Of a stretch of DNA of 64,000 nt, positions 29,664-38,970 are shown in pieces; the first letter of the stretch is position 1; each line of letters opens with the position of its first letter. Origin of the DNA: Chitinophagaceae bacterium (lineage in GTDB: Bacteria; Bacteroidota; Bacteroidia; Chitinophagales; UBA10324); contig JADKFU010000005.1 in assembly GCA_016717285.1 (NCBI GenBank), positions 62,001 through 126,000 on the forward strand, in the 5' to 3' direction. The translations under genes and the position numbers were made by a program. The notes under the pieces were generated by a model. It made no database searches and was not told the DNA's origin. It saw only the letters and a program-made list of their open reading frames with translations.

Positions 29664-29854
29664 TTTTGAGGTTCTGCATGGAGAATGAATGCGGATGTCT
29701 GGGGAAAAAATCAGGTGGTGTTTCTTCCTCCGTGCTTTTCCATGCATCTGTAGCTAATCATTTCTGAATTTATTGCTACGAAAGCACGGGTCTACAAGGA
29801 AATTTGTCGAACACTGATTCGTACTACATTGCACATCACTTAAGGATTTACGTT

Positions 29855-29862
29855 TAGTTTTG
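29855..29862 (+). promoter_or_regulatory. Putative Bacteroidota -7 box TAgtTTTG
   Basis: TAGTTTTG fits the TAnnTTTG consensus exactly and ends 7 bp before the AcpH-like ATG at 29870, so the transcript would be near-leaderless. A TTG lies about 24 bp further upstream. Confidence 0.45.
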
Positions 29863-29869
29863 CTTTTTT

Positions 29870-30454
29870 ATGAACCACCTCGCTCACTTATATCTTTCTC
29901 AGCATTCAGAAAAAATGATGGTGGGAAATTTTATTGCAGACGGTGTGAAAGGAAAAAAATACCTGGATTTTGAGCCGGAGATTTCGAAGGGTATCGTGAT
30001 GCACCGCGCCATCGATACTTTTACCGACACACATGAAATAGTCAAGCACAGCAAAAGTTTTTTCCGCGAAAAGTATGGACTCTATTCATCTGTACTGATT
30101 GATTTATTTTATGATCATTTTCTTGCAAAAAACTGGCAGCACTATTCTTCTATGCCGCTCCTTTTTTTTACGGAATATTCCTATAAGGTATTTGAAAAGT
30201 ATTATGATGCAATGCCGGAGCGGTATCAACATATGTTTCCTTATATGCAAAAAGAAAACTGGTTGTTGAACTATGGTCATCTCGAAGGCATTCAGCGGTC
30301 ATTAACAGGCATGTCGCGAAGAATTAAAAATAATCCGGGCATTGAAAATGCGACCTGGGATTTGCGGACTCATTATGAGGAAGTGGAAACGGATTTCGGT
30401 AATTATTTTCCGGAGTTGATCAGACATATTTCGGAATTGTTTCCTGCTTCATAA
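29870..30454 (+). CDS. AcpH/DUF479-like acyl-carrier-protein phosphodiesterase
   Basis: 194 residues. N-terminus MNHLAHLYLSQHSEKMMVGN followed by FIADGVKGKK matches the AcpH (DUF479) opening MNxLAHLxL...GNxxAD. HRAIDTFTDTHEIVKHSKSF provides His/Asp residues of the metal site, and FYDHFLAKNW is also conserved. AcpH removes 4'-phosphopantetheine from acyl carrier protein in the cytoplasm; many Bacteroidota homologs are known only by this domain. No operon partners; it converges with a T9SS gene across a strong hairpin. Confidence 0.85.
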   Translation: MNHLAHLYLSQHSEKMMVGNFIADGVKGKKYLDFEPEISKGIVMHRAIDTFTDTHEIVKHSKSFFREKYGLYSSVLIDLFYDHFLAKNWQHYSSMPLLFFTEYSYKVFEKYYDAMPERYQHMFPYMQKENWLLNYGHLEGIQRSLTGMSRRIKNNPGIENATWDLRTHYEEVETDFGNYFPELIRHISELFPAS

Positions 30455-30484
30455 ATTCAGGTCAGGAAACCAACAAATCAAAAC

Positions 30485-30517
30485 GCCATGTCTTCAGATT
30501 TAAACTGAGGACATGGC
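30485..30517. terminator. Bidirectional hairpin terminator
   Basis: GCCATGTCTTCAG (30485-30497) pairs with CTGAGGACATGGC (30505-30517), with one mismatch pair, loop ATTTAAA. It sits between convergent genes ending at 30454 and 30537. No long T tract. Confidence 0.65.
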
Positions 30518-30536
30518 GCTTTGCTGATACGTTAAT

Positions 30537-31476
30537 TTATTGCTTCATAAACTTTCCGGAATAGCTGTTATGGCTGTTTTTGCTTTCTGCTTTAAAGAAA
30601 TAGATGCCGTTGTTCAAAGACGCAATATCCATCACATAGCTGTTTGAGGACGTTGTAGTTTCACTCCGCAGTAATTGACCTGTAATGCTGTAAACTGAAA
30701 TTTGAATCTGATCCTGCACACTGAAATCTGTGAATTCAAAAGTGAGCAGATCTGAAGCAGGATTGGGATAAGTCTCCACTTCCGGTTGTGTTCCTGTGGT
30801 CAAATTCTTTTTCTCAATGCTAGCATTTGTAGAATAAGTAACTACGAGTTTGGGTCGTAGTGATTCCACAGCATTAAGGCAGGAACCCAGGATCAGACTC
30901 TTGTAATAGTTGACCTCATCATTCATCTTAATCAGAATACCATAAGATGGATAATCGATCATATCCTGCACCAGGTGAGTAACATCCTGGTTTTCATAAT
31001 CCTGTGTAAGGCTGTTGCTGCTGTGGAGTTTCAACTGGTGCATATTGGTTACGGAAGGTTTGTTATTCCAGGTAACTGTTGCAGGATCCCAGTCGCTGGT
31101 GATTCTCCTTACAATACCACGATTAAAGGGAACCGTAAGTGGGTTCACCATAGTAACCCAAATACGTGCATTGCGGATCAGCGTATAAAGAAAGGCGTGC
31201 ATCAATGATGGTGGATCCGGCAGGAATAGCACTTAAATCAACACCCATTAATGTTCGGCCAATACAAAGGGTGCCGCCGCAGGTCCAGGTGTAGGCAGCA
31301 TAATCGGGCACATCCGGAGCAGGGATGGATACAGCACCACTTCGTTCCATGCCTGTTTTGCATTCATCAAAAGAAATGGTAATGGTGGTGGTGTTTTGAG
31401 CATTGCCTGTTTGTGCATTCACAAATAAGAGCACTGTACAAATGGATAGTAATAGTTTTGTTTTCATAGTATTCAT
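30537..31476 (-). CDS. Secreted DNRLRE-type domain protein with T9SS sorting domain (one frame break)
   Basis: Signal peptide MNTMKTKLLLSICTVLLFVN, ending AQTGNAQ. The first segment reads IGRTLMGVDLSAIPAGSTII then DARLSLYADP, the start of a DNRLRE domain (beta-sandwich seen in extracellular proteins). The GGG at 31128-31130 has one extra base; after correction, TYGSFNRGIVRRITSDWDPA leads into WNNKPSVTNMHQ and YGILIKMNDEVNYY, its second half. The C-terminus is a T9SS sorting domain (VETYPNPASDLLTFEF to FMKQ). About 312 residues, exported and probably surface-anchored. Function unknown beyond the fold. Confidence 0.8.
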
Positions 31477-31823
31477 TTTATGGTTTAACTTTTAAAGTTA
31501 CATCTAGTTGGGTCGGTATCTTCATTAACCTGAACTATTATGTAAATTAAATTATGAGCCAATAACAATTTGAGTTTCTCAATTATAACCAGGTTTTTTT
31601 ATTCATGGTAACATACTGTAACTATTATGGAATAGCGGATTATACAATCGCAAATTGCCTGAAGATTAAGTTTCAAAGAAATTTATGATAGCATCTCAAA
31701 AAAGGTATTTAAATCTTTAATGGTGTTGAATCACTATATTTCCTGATCAGGGAAGCTCTTGCCTTTCTTCCAATCATGCTTCACGATAGCCGCTAAAAAA
31801 AAGCGAAAAACACATCACCATTT
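31477..31823. other. Divergent intergenic region
   Basis: 347 bases, AT-rich, no supported gene. It presumably holds promoters for the DNRLRE and helical-protein genes. No clear repeats or hairpin. Confidence 0.4.
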
Positions 31824-33328
31824 ATGGCGAACCAATCCCAGTCGCTTTACAGGCTCATCCATTCGCTTACACAAAGCGAGAAGCGTTATTTTACGATCAC
31901 CGCCGCTTCACAGCGGGATTCAACATCATTTGTAAAACTGTTTAAGTGTATCGATCAGCAGGAAGTTTATAATGAGTCAGAACTGAAATTACAACTGAAG
32001 GAAGCATCATTTATCAGGCACTTATCTGTTATCAAGGTGCAACTGTATCATTTCCTGTTAAAAACACTGCGCAATTTTCATGAAAGCAGGTCGGTTGATT
32101 TCCGGCTTAAAGAGCTGATGATGGATGCTGCCATCTTAAATGAAAAAGCGTTGTACCATGAAAGTGGTGCTACCCTTAGCCGTGCCCGGGAACTGGCTTT
32201 GAAATTTGAAGACTGGAAAGTGCTCCTCGAAGTGTTGCACAAGGAATACACGCTGGCACGGGTGATGATGGAGCCGCGGCTCATGGGCAAAGAATTGCAA
32301 AGGATCAATAAGGATGAGCGAAAATTTATTGCGCAGCTCAATAACTATGGCGAACTGGCTTACCTGGCGCTTTCACTTTCCATACTGCTCAAGAAACACC
32401 GCGATGCTAAAAGGGTGGCCGGCAATGCAGCCATTAAAAAATCATGGGGCAAACGGTTTTAAAGCAGGAACGCAACGCAATCAGTTTTCGCGCGAAAAGC
32501 TTGTTTCATAATATCTGGTCATCGTATTATATGGCCACTTCTCTTTTCGAAAAAGCAGAGGTGCACCTTTCGCAGCAGATCAATGCTTATCAGCTCCACC
32601 GTCATTTTCTGGAAGCAGCTCCTGGAAATTACCTCGGGGCTTTAAATGAATTATTGATTTCGCGTTACCGCACAGGCCAGTTTAATGAGGTGCTGAAAAT
32701 GATCCGTCACTTAAAAGAACTTCCGGATTCAAATGAGATAAAACGTGTTGCTTCAAAACGATTCCGCATGGTAATCTTTTCATGGACATTTAAAATGGAA
32801 ATTGGTGTCGCGATTCATACACACACTTTGCCGGAACGGCTTGTTTCTATTCAGCAGCAGGAAGTTTTTTTTAACAGGTATTGCAATGTGATAGAATCCC
32901 GCATCCGGATGGAAACACTGCTCGCACTTGCAACAGCCTCTTTCAACCTCAAGGATCGGAAGAAAGCTGCTCAACTGGTTGAACAACTTCTTCGTGATGA
33001 AGCGGCAAATATTCACCATGATTTGAACGTGCTGGCACGGGTACTCCAGGTGGTGTTGCATTATGATGACGGAAGCTTTGATGTGTTGAATTACCTCGTG
33101 TCAGGACTAAAGAGGTTTATGGTAAGGCAGAAAGATATCAGCCGCACCGAAAAACAATTATCAGAATTTGCAGTGAAGCTGGAAACATTGCACCGCCGGA
33201 AAAATCCTGCCGATTTTTTTGCTGAGCAATTAAAAAAATTTACGGCACTGAAAAAAGACCGCTTCGAAAGGCACCAGTTTGATTATTTCGATATCACGGA
33301 ATGGTTAAAAAATAAAACGAAGCGGTAA
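31824..33328 (+). CDS. Conserved hypothetical all-helical protein (one frame break)
   Basis: Two overlapping frames (31824-32462 and 32444-33328) join at the A6 run at 32436-32441, one base short: AAIKK then IMGQTVLKQERNAISFRAKS. The product is about 501 residues, almost all predicted helix, with no signal peptide and no cysteine motif. It begins MANQSQSLYRLIHSLTQSEK, then RYFTITAASQ, and contains TPR-like helical pairs (for example KALYHESGATLSRARELALK). I do not recognise the family beyond resemblance to helical-repeat proteins; it may be a cytoplasmic scaffold or sensor. It stands alone between divergent and convergent neighbours. Confidence 0.7.
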
Positions 33329-33411
33329 TATTATTGCGTGATATTTCTTCTTTATTTTTTATGAGCAGATATCATTCGCGGCAAGGGAAGTTCAGGTAAT
33401 AGATGAAAGCA

Positions 33412-33906
33412 CTAGTTTGATTTTTTCTTGCCAGTGGATTTCTTTTTCAATGCTCTTTTAACAGGCGAAACAGATTTTACAATGGTTACTCCCTGTTTCA
33501 GTTGTTTTGGATCTTTCACTTTTCCCAGTGAATTGGCATATGCTTCTTTCAATAATTTTTTAAGATAATTTTCAGGAAAATCTTTTTCATTTTTTACCAG
33601 CAGGTAACGGTATTGCTTACCATTTCCAATCAATAATTTTTCAGGATCGTCTATTTCATTTCCCCAATAAAATCCGAAGTGAATATTCCTGCTGGTGCGG
33701 CCGACAGCAATGGAGCAAAAGGTATGTCCTACCTTATCAGTTGGAGACCATCCAAAAGCAAGCGCATTATAATTGTCGTAGATAAGTTCATTTGCTGTTG
33801 GATACAAGTCCCACACGAAATCCCGCAACCATAAAACTATTTCAGTTATCTCAGCATCGAAAGGTTTGAGAAATTTAAGCAGATCCTGCGTTTCTTTTTT
33901 ACTCAT
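33412..33906 (-). CDS. DUF1801-family protein
   Basis: 164 residues, no signal peptide. WLRDFVWDLYPTANELIYDN, AFGWSPTDKVGHTFCSIAVG and FGFYWGNEIDDPEKLL followed by GNGKQYRYLLV fit the YdhG-like DUF1801 fold, whose role is unknown. The Lys-rich C-terminal tail (KRALKKKSTGKKKSN) is unusual and could bind nucleic acid, an inference only. A second DUF1801-like gene lies at 46354-46773. Cytoplasmic. Confidence 0.75.
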   Translation of the reverse strand: MSKKETQDLLKFLKPFDAEITEIVLWLRDFVWDLYPTANELIYDNYNALAFGWSPTDKVGHTFCSIAVGRTSRNIHFGFYWGNEIDDPEKLLIGNGKQYRYLLVKNEKDFPENYLKKLLKEAYANSLGKVKDPKQLKQGVTIVKSVSPVKRALKKKSTGKKKSN

Positions 33907-34080
33907 TGCTATAAAAGTTGGTGCGTAGTAATGTCAAATGCTGCGTAAGTTCTTCACGTCTGATTTTTGAAAACTTAAGTAGCAAGGTTTTCTTGCATTG
34001 AATATTTATTGCAACACGACCTGTCTTGATCAACTAAACTATTTAAAAAACACTTCATTTTGAGAATTATTTAATTGCCA

Positions 34081-36216
34081 TTATTCTTTCACAAATTTTC
34101 TGACAATTGTTTCCGTATCTGTTTTTAATAGTAATAAATAGGATCCCGCGGAAAAGGATGAAACATCCAAATGAGTCTCGGATGCATTCAACGGTGACAC
34201 CATTAAAATTTCTCCTATCAGATTTCTGACTTCAATAGTTGCGTTCATTTCTATTTCAGATTTAATGCTCAAAGTATTTTGCACAGGATTTGGAAATATT
34301 TCCAATCCATTACTCCATACTGTTGCATTTAATCGCAGCGGACTGGTTGTAAATTCTTTGATGAGTGAATAGTTTGTAAGCAGTTCCGGTTCTTCGACAC
34401 AAAGTGTGGCAACCTGCCAGATATAAGTTGTATTGGGAGTTAATCCTGTAAGAACATAGGTAGTATCCGTTACGTCTGCAAAATTATTATCGCTGTTATT
34501 TCCACTGGCGATTCTCCATTTTACTTTGTAAGATATCGGACAGCCACCGCTGGGTTTCCACGTTATCTTTGCGGTGGTTGCTGTTATGTTGCTTGTAGTC
34601 CTTCCCTCAGTGGGAATGCCAGGACACCTCAAAAAAATGCCATTCATCAGTGCATCGCTTACGATTGGTGGATCTGAGCTTACAATCCGTAAAGAATGGT
34701 CTCCTTTATTAAGATCAAATGGAATGGTGGCTGTAAGCTCGCCTGAACCCGTTCCAACTACGGATCCAATTTTATACACCTTTGTAAAAACATCTTTCTT
34801 CGTTATTTCTGCAGTGAAAACATTCCCAACATTGAAAGTTCCGGTAGCTGTGAAATCCAATAGAATATCTTCTCCCCAACAAGGTTTATTGTCCGATACA
34901 ACCGGAAGACTGATCGTATTTACCGGAACATTACCAACCTGAAGCAGTAACAAGTCGTTATATCCATTATTTCCCACTGCATCATTATTGGTAGATTTTG
35001 ATGAGCCAATCACATACTGCGATCCACCAGGCGAAGAACAAAAGGCCAATGCATGGTCTGTATTCGTTCCGCCAAAAGTATTTTCCCAAATAATATCCCC
35101 GTTATTATCTGTTTCGATCAACCAAAAATCTTCCGCACCATAGTGAATTGTTACGTCACCATTATTTGAAAGTGAGGTGCCGGTAATTAAATATCCTCCC
35201 GCTTCAGTCAGCTCAATATCATTGGCAAAATCGTTGTTGCTTCCGCCATAACAATGCTGCCATAATAATTCTCCTGCATCGGAAACTTTAACCAGCCAAT
35301 AATCAGCGCCACCATGGTTCCCTGTTACATCTCCCTGCGTTGAAAATGTATATCCTGCAAAAATAAATGCACCATCATTGGTTTGCCTGATCGCATTGGC
35401 TACGTCATTGCTACTTCCGCCCAGTGATTTTTCCCAGATTAAATTTCCAGAAGCATCAAGCTTCACCAACCAGCAATCACTTGATGGTCCACTTCCGTGA
35501 TGACCAGTGACATCTCCATTGTCAGAATAAGAATAACCTCCAACAATGTATTCACCATTTTGTGTTTGCAGCACTGAAGTGGCCACATCGTTGTTGGTGC
35601 CTCCATATGTTTTATCCCACAAAATATTTCCTGAAGCGTCCAGCTTTATGACCCAATACTGGCCTACAGAAACTGAGTTGCCGTTTGTAAAGCCTGCAAC
35701 AATATAGCCTCCATCCACCGTTTGCTGAACACTATTAGCGACATCTGCATACTGTTCTCCAATAGATTTTTGCCATTCAATCACACCATTAGCATCCAAC
35801 TTCACCATCCAGAGATCAGGATAAACACCTGTGCCTTCATGCTCCGTTACATCACCGTCAATTGATTCCGAAGAACCCACTGCTATGTAACCTCCGTCCG
35901 TTGTTTGCTGAATGGAAAAGAGGTTTTCATTATCAGATCCTCCATATGTTTTAGACCATTTTACCTTGTGATTCACACCGAGCTTCATGATCCAGAAATC
36001 AGAAGACTGTCCGTGGTTTAATTTTTTCAGATCACCATTAGTAGAATTTGTTGAACCACCAACGATCAATCCGCCATCCGAAGTCAGTTGTATATCATTC
36101 CCAAAGTCATCACTGCTGCCGCCAAAAGATTGTTGCCAGCTTACAACCGGTGATTGAGAAAAAATTAGTGATGCGTGAAGAAAGCAGGAAGCAAAAAGAA
36201 GAGTAGCTTTTTTCAT
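34081..36216 (-). CDS. Secreted repeat (kelch-like) protein with fibronectin III and T9SS sorting domain
   Basis: 711 residues. Signal peptide MKKATLLFASCFLHASLIFS. Residues about 30-430 are seven or more repeats of about 50 residues with the pattern WQQSFGGSSDDFGNDIQLTS, DGGLIVGGSTNSTNGD and DFWIMKL, probably blades of a beta-propeller. A fibronectin III-like domain follows (SNITATTAKITWKPSGGCPI; TDTTYVLTGLTPNTTYIWQV). The C-terminus is a T9SS sorting domain (LEIFPNPVQNTLSIKS to TIVRKFVKE). Displayed on or released from the cell surface; ligand unknown. A short orphan T9SS tail lies just upstream on the same strand. Confidence 0.86.
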   Translation of the reverse strand: MKKATLLFASCFLHASLIFSQSPVVSWQQSFGGSSDDFGNDIQLTSDGGLIVGGSTNSTNGDLKKLNHGQSSDFWIMKLGVNHKVKWSKTYGGSDNENLFSIQQTTDGGYIAVGSSESIDGDVTEHEGTGVYPDLWMVKLDANGVIEWQKSIGEQYADVANSVQQTVDGGYIVAGFTNGNSVSVGQYWVIKLDASGNILWDKTYGGTNNDVATSVLQTQNGEYIVGGYSYSDNGDVTGHHGSGPSSDCWLVKLDASGNLIWEKSLGGSSNDVANAIRQTNDGAFIFAGYTFSTQGDVTGNHGGADYWLVKVSDAGELLWQHCYGGSNNDFANDIELTEAGGYLITGTSLSNNGDVTIHYGAEDFWLIETDNNGDIIWENTFGGTNTDHALAFCSSPGGSQYVIGSSKSTNNDAVGNNGYNDLLLLQVGNVPVNTISLPVVSDNKPCWGEDILLDFTATGTFNVGNVFTAEITKKDVFTKVYKIGSVVGTGSGELTATIPFDLNKGDHSLRIVSSDPPIVSDALMNGIFLRCPGIPTEGRTTSNITATTAKITWKPSGGCPISYKVKWRIASGNNSDNNFADVTDTTYVLTGLTPNTTYIWQVATLCVEEPELLTNYSLIKEFTTSPLRLNATVWSNGLEIFPNPVQNTLSIKSEIEMNATIEVRNLIGEILMVSPLNASETHLDVSSFSAGSYLLLLKTDTETIVRKFVKE

Positions 36217-36252
36217 GGGTTTAGGTTTTAGAAATTTGAGAATTGGAAGTTG

Positions 36253-36403
36253 TTACTCTTTCACGAATTTTTTAATAACAGAACCACCGCCTTTTTTATA
36301 TTCAAGAAGGTAGACACCACTTGCTAACGATGATACATTGATGCTCCACTCCACAGTAGCATTAACCGGTTTTTTGCGACAGCTTGCTGCAACCATTGCT
36401 GTT
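36253..36403 (-). pseudogene. Orphan T9SS sorting-domain fragment
   Basis: The frame reads KPVNATVEWSINVSSLASGV, YLLEYKKGGG, SVIKKFVKE-stop (stop at 36253-36255), the C-terminal half of a T9SS sorting domain ending in the usual KKFVKE. No signal peptide or cargo domain precedes it, and no start fits. It is probably the remnant of a deleted secreted-protein gene or a partial duplication of the neighbouring tail (IVRKFVKE). Confidence 0.65.
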
Positions 36404-36596
36404 CGAATAAATGATAATTCAAGTTAAGTCAATTTCGTAAGTGGAAAAAATTTATGTTCGGATAGAAGAATATGAAATTGTTTAACATAAGACATGCTGC
36501 AGCAAAATTCTTTGGAAAATCGATGTATTCAGTTGATGATAATCAACCGAATTGAAGGGAAAAGGTAAGATGTAAAATGACCCGTGACTTGCGATC

Positions 36597-37610
36597 CTAT
36601 GCTCCCGGTGCTTCTTTGAAGATTACCTGCAACAATGTCTGACCGACAGCTTTCAAAGTTGCTTTGTCGATGATCGACATATTATCCTGTTGTGTATGCC
36701 AGTGCTTTGCAAAACCTGTGCTATTCATATTAATGATGTCGATGCAGGGCGTACCATTTATTGAATTCACAAAAGCGTGATCATCGGTAATACTATTGGT
36801 CTTGCTGTAAACGAAATAATTTCCATAGCCCAGATCATTTGCGGTGTCCCAAACATTTTTTACTACGGAGGGTGCAAACTTAAGTGAAAGGCCTTCCTGC
36901 GGAAACGTTGCATTTTTGGCGCCTGTCATGTCGAGCAAAATACCAAAGTAGGCGCGGTAATTACCAACATGAGGATTGTTGGCCCAGTGTTGTGTACCGA
37001 TGCAATAAGCGGTCGGTTTCTCTTGATCTGCCAGTGGATCCCAGTAGGGTGGGCCATAATCTTCCACATCGAATAAAGCAATGTCAATTCCAACATTTGT
37101 TTTTTGAGTACTGAGTAATCGTGCAATTTCCAGTAAGATTCCCACACCACTTCCTCCATCGTCAGCACCATCAAATGCACTTTTTTTATCCAGGCTGTCC
37201 TGATCGCTCCATGGGCGTGTATCCCAATGCGCGCACAACAAAATTCTTTTTTGCATTTCAGGATTGAACGAAGCGATGAGATTCTTGCAAGGCACTTTCT
37301 TTCCGTTGTACAATTCCACTTTCACATCCTGCAGTACAACATTGGATGAATATGATTTCAGTTGGGTATACAGCCATTGGGCACATTTTTCCTGTGCTGC
37401 TGTTCCCGGAATACGCGGACCAAACGAAACCTGCTTTGCAACATATGTAAAAGCAGAATCAGCATTGAAATCGGGCACTACCAAATTGACAGTTGTTTTG
37501 GCTGGTACTTCAGTTGGAGAATTACTAACCGGCTTCGGTTTCTTCTCTCCGCAACCGGTAAGTATTGCGATAATAAGTAGCAGTAAGGCAGTTGATTTGA
37601 AAGTTTTCAA
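36597..37610 (-). CDS. M28 family zinc peptidase lipoprotein (glutaminyl-cyclase-like)
   Basis: 337 residues, lipobox LTGC (Cys20), so predicted to be a membrane-anchored periplasmic protein. M28 motifs: ILLCAHWDTRPWSD (His128), SAFDGADDGGSGVGILLEIA (Asp151 as likely metal bridge), LFDVEDYGPPYWD (catalytic Glu183/Asp184 region) and a later HAF motif DDHAFVNS. The AHWDTRPWSD and GADDGGSGV pair is especially close to glutaminyl-peptide cyclotransferases (QC/QPCT), which convert N-terminal Gln to pyroglutamate. Many T9SS cargo proteins begin with Gln after signal cleavage, so a role on them is plausible. The exact activity cannot be settled here. Confidence 0.82.
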   Translation of the reverse strand: MKTFKSTALLLLIIAILTGCGEKKPKPVSNSPTEVPAKTTVNLVVPDFNADSAFTYVAKQVSFGPRIPGTAAQEKCAQWLYTQLKSYSSNVVLQDVKVELYNGKKVPCKNLIASFNPEMQKRILLCAHWDTRPWSDQDSLDKKSAFDGADDGGSGVGILLEIARLLSTQKTNVGIDIALFDVEDYGPPYWDPLADQEKPTAYCIGTQHWANNPHVGNYRAYFGILLDMTGAKNATFPQEGLSLKFAPSVVKNVWDTANDLGYGNYFVYSKTNSITDDHAFVNSINGTPCIDIINMNSTGFAKHWHTQQDNMSIIDKATLKAVGQTLLQVIFKEAPGA

Positions 37611-37611
37611 A

Positions 37612-37682
37612 GTAGTAAGTAGTGAGTAAAAAGTCGTTAGTCGTTTTTCCTTAGTTGAGTCATTGGCACATGATCATTCATC
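37612..37682. repeat. Low-complexity tract (AGTAGTNAG, GTCGTTAGTCG)
   Basis: gtagtaagtagtgagtaaaa, agtcgttagtcgtttttcct, then tgagtcattggcacatgatc. This belongs to the family of loose tandem motifs seen in other gaps (22860, 28393, 54815). Confidence 0.6.
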
Positions 37683-37686
37683 ATAA

Positions 37687-38970
37687 TTAATACCTCACCC
37701 ACTTCATCATCTCCCTCAACGTCACTTTCTTTCCATACATCAAAATGCCTGTCCGGTAAATTTTTCCTGCCACCCACACCATAAAAACAAAACCTGCAAT
37801 CAATAATACTGCTGACAAAATAATCTGCCATGCCGGAGGACCAAACGGTAATCTTCCCACCATTATTATGGGTGAACAGAATGGAATCAATGAAGAGATA
37901 ACTGCTAACCGGCTGTTGGGTTGATTCAATACAGACATCATGATGACGATGGAAATAATGATGGGTACGGTGGCAATGAATGTGAGTGACTGATCACCTT
38001 CTTCGCCGGATGCTGCACCGATAGCCGCGAAGATGGAAGCATATAACAGGTATCCTCCTAAAAAGAAAAAGACAAAACCAAAGGCAATCAATCCAAGTGG
38101 TAACTTGTCAAGGTCGGTGATGAAGCCGGCCATGCCTGACATATTTTGTTGTTGATACTGCGCATTCATACCGGCCATATTTTGTGTGTCACTCAGGTCG
38201 CCGCCATAAAAACTTTTCAGTACGGAAATGATGATACCTGACAACACAATCCATATAATAAACTGTGTGAGTCCTACCAGGGCGATGCCAATAATTTTCC
38301 CCATCATCAGTTGAAATGGTTTTACTGATGAGGTAATTACTTCGGCAATGCGGTTGTTCTTTTCTTCCATCACGCCGCGCATCACCATCATGCCATAAGT
38401 GATCATCACAATATAAATCATGAAGCCCATCACATAGCCCAGCGCAGTGGAAGTTTCTGCTGTGCTCATCGACAAATCTGCCTGCACCAGGTTCACCGGT
38501 GCATTCAAACCTTCCATAACCTCCGGTGAAATATTGGCGGCCTTGAGCCGTTCGCGGCGCATTATTTCATTCAACTGATCTTCGATGCCGGCGTGCGTGA
38601 TGAGTCCGAGTTGATCGGTGCTGTAATATTCAATGTTGGCAGGCTTCTCAATGGTGAAATAAGAGGGGATTCGCAGGATGCCGGAAAATCCTGATGCGGC
38701 ATAATTCTTCTTCAAAGAATCATACGGCACATTGGCTGCATTAATGTGGCCGAAAGTCAGGTGATCTTTGTTTTCCATTTGTGCAGAAAAAATACCGGAC
38801 TCATCATAGATCGCGATTTTTTCTTCCTGTGTCCCATGGCTTGCAAGGTATACCGGCAGTAACGTAATCACTCCGATGCTCAGCGGCGCAAGGAGTGTAG
38901 TGATGAGAAAAATTCTTTTTTTCACCCTCGTAAGATATTCCCGTCGGATAATGAGCAATATTTTATTCAT
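37687..38970 (-). CDS. ABC-2 type transporter permease
   Basis: 427 residues, N-terminal TM helix (IFLITTLLAPLSIGVITLLP) followed by a long periplasmic segment and five C-terminal helices (IALVGLTQFIIWIVLSGI, LIAFGFVFFFLGGYLLYASI, IIISIVIMMSVL). This is the NatB/YhaP type of permease, with MVMRGVMEEKNNRIAEVITS as a typical motif. Together with the ATPase upstream it should form an exporter, of sodium, a drug or a lipid. It overlaps the ATPase gene by 8 bp, so they form an operon. Substrate unknown. Confidence 0.88.
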   Translation of the reverse strand: MNKILLIIRREYLTRVKKRIFLITTLLAPLSIGVITLLPVYLASHGTQEEKIAIYDESGIFSAQMENKDHLTFGHINAANVPYDSLKKNYAASGFSGILRIPSYFTIEKPANIEYYSTDQLGLITHAGIEDQLNEIMRRERLKAANISPEVMEGLNAPVNLVQADLSMSTAETSTALGYVMGFMIYIVMITYGMMVMRGVMEEKNNRIAEVITSSVKPFQLMMGKIIGIALVGLTQFIIWIVLSGIIISVLKSFYGGDLSDTQNMAGMNAQYQQQNMSGMAGFITDLDKLPLGLIAFGFVFFFLGGYLLYASIFAAIGAASGEEGDQSLTFIATVPIIISIVIMMSVLNQPNSRLAVISSLIPFCSPIIMVGRLPFGPPAWQIILSAVLLIAGFVFMVWVAGKIYRTGILMYGKKVTLREMMKWVRY

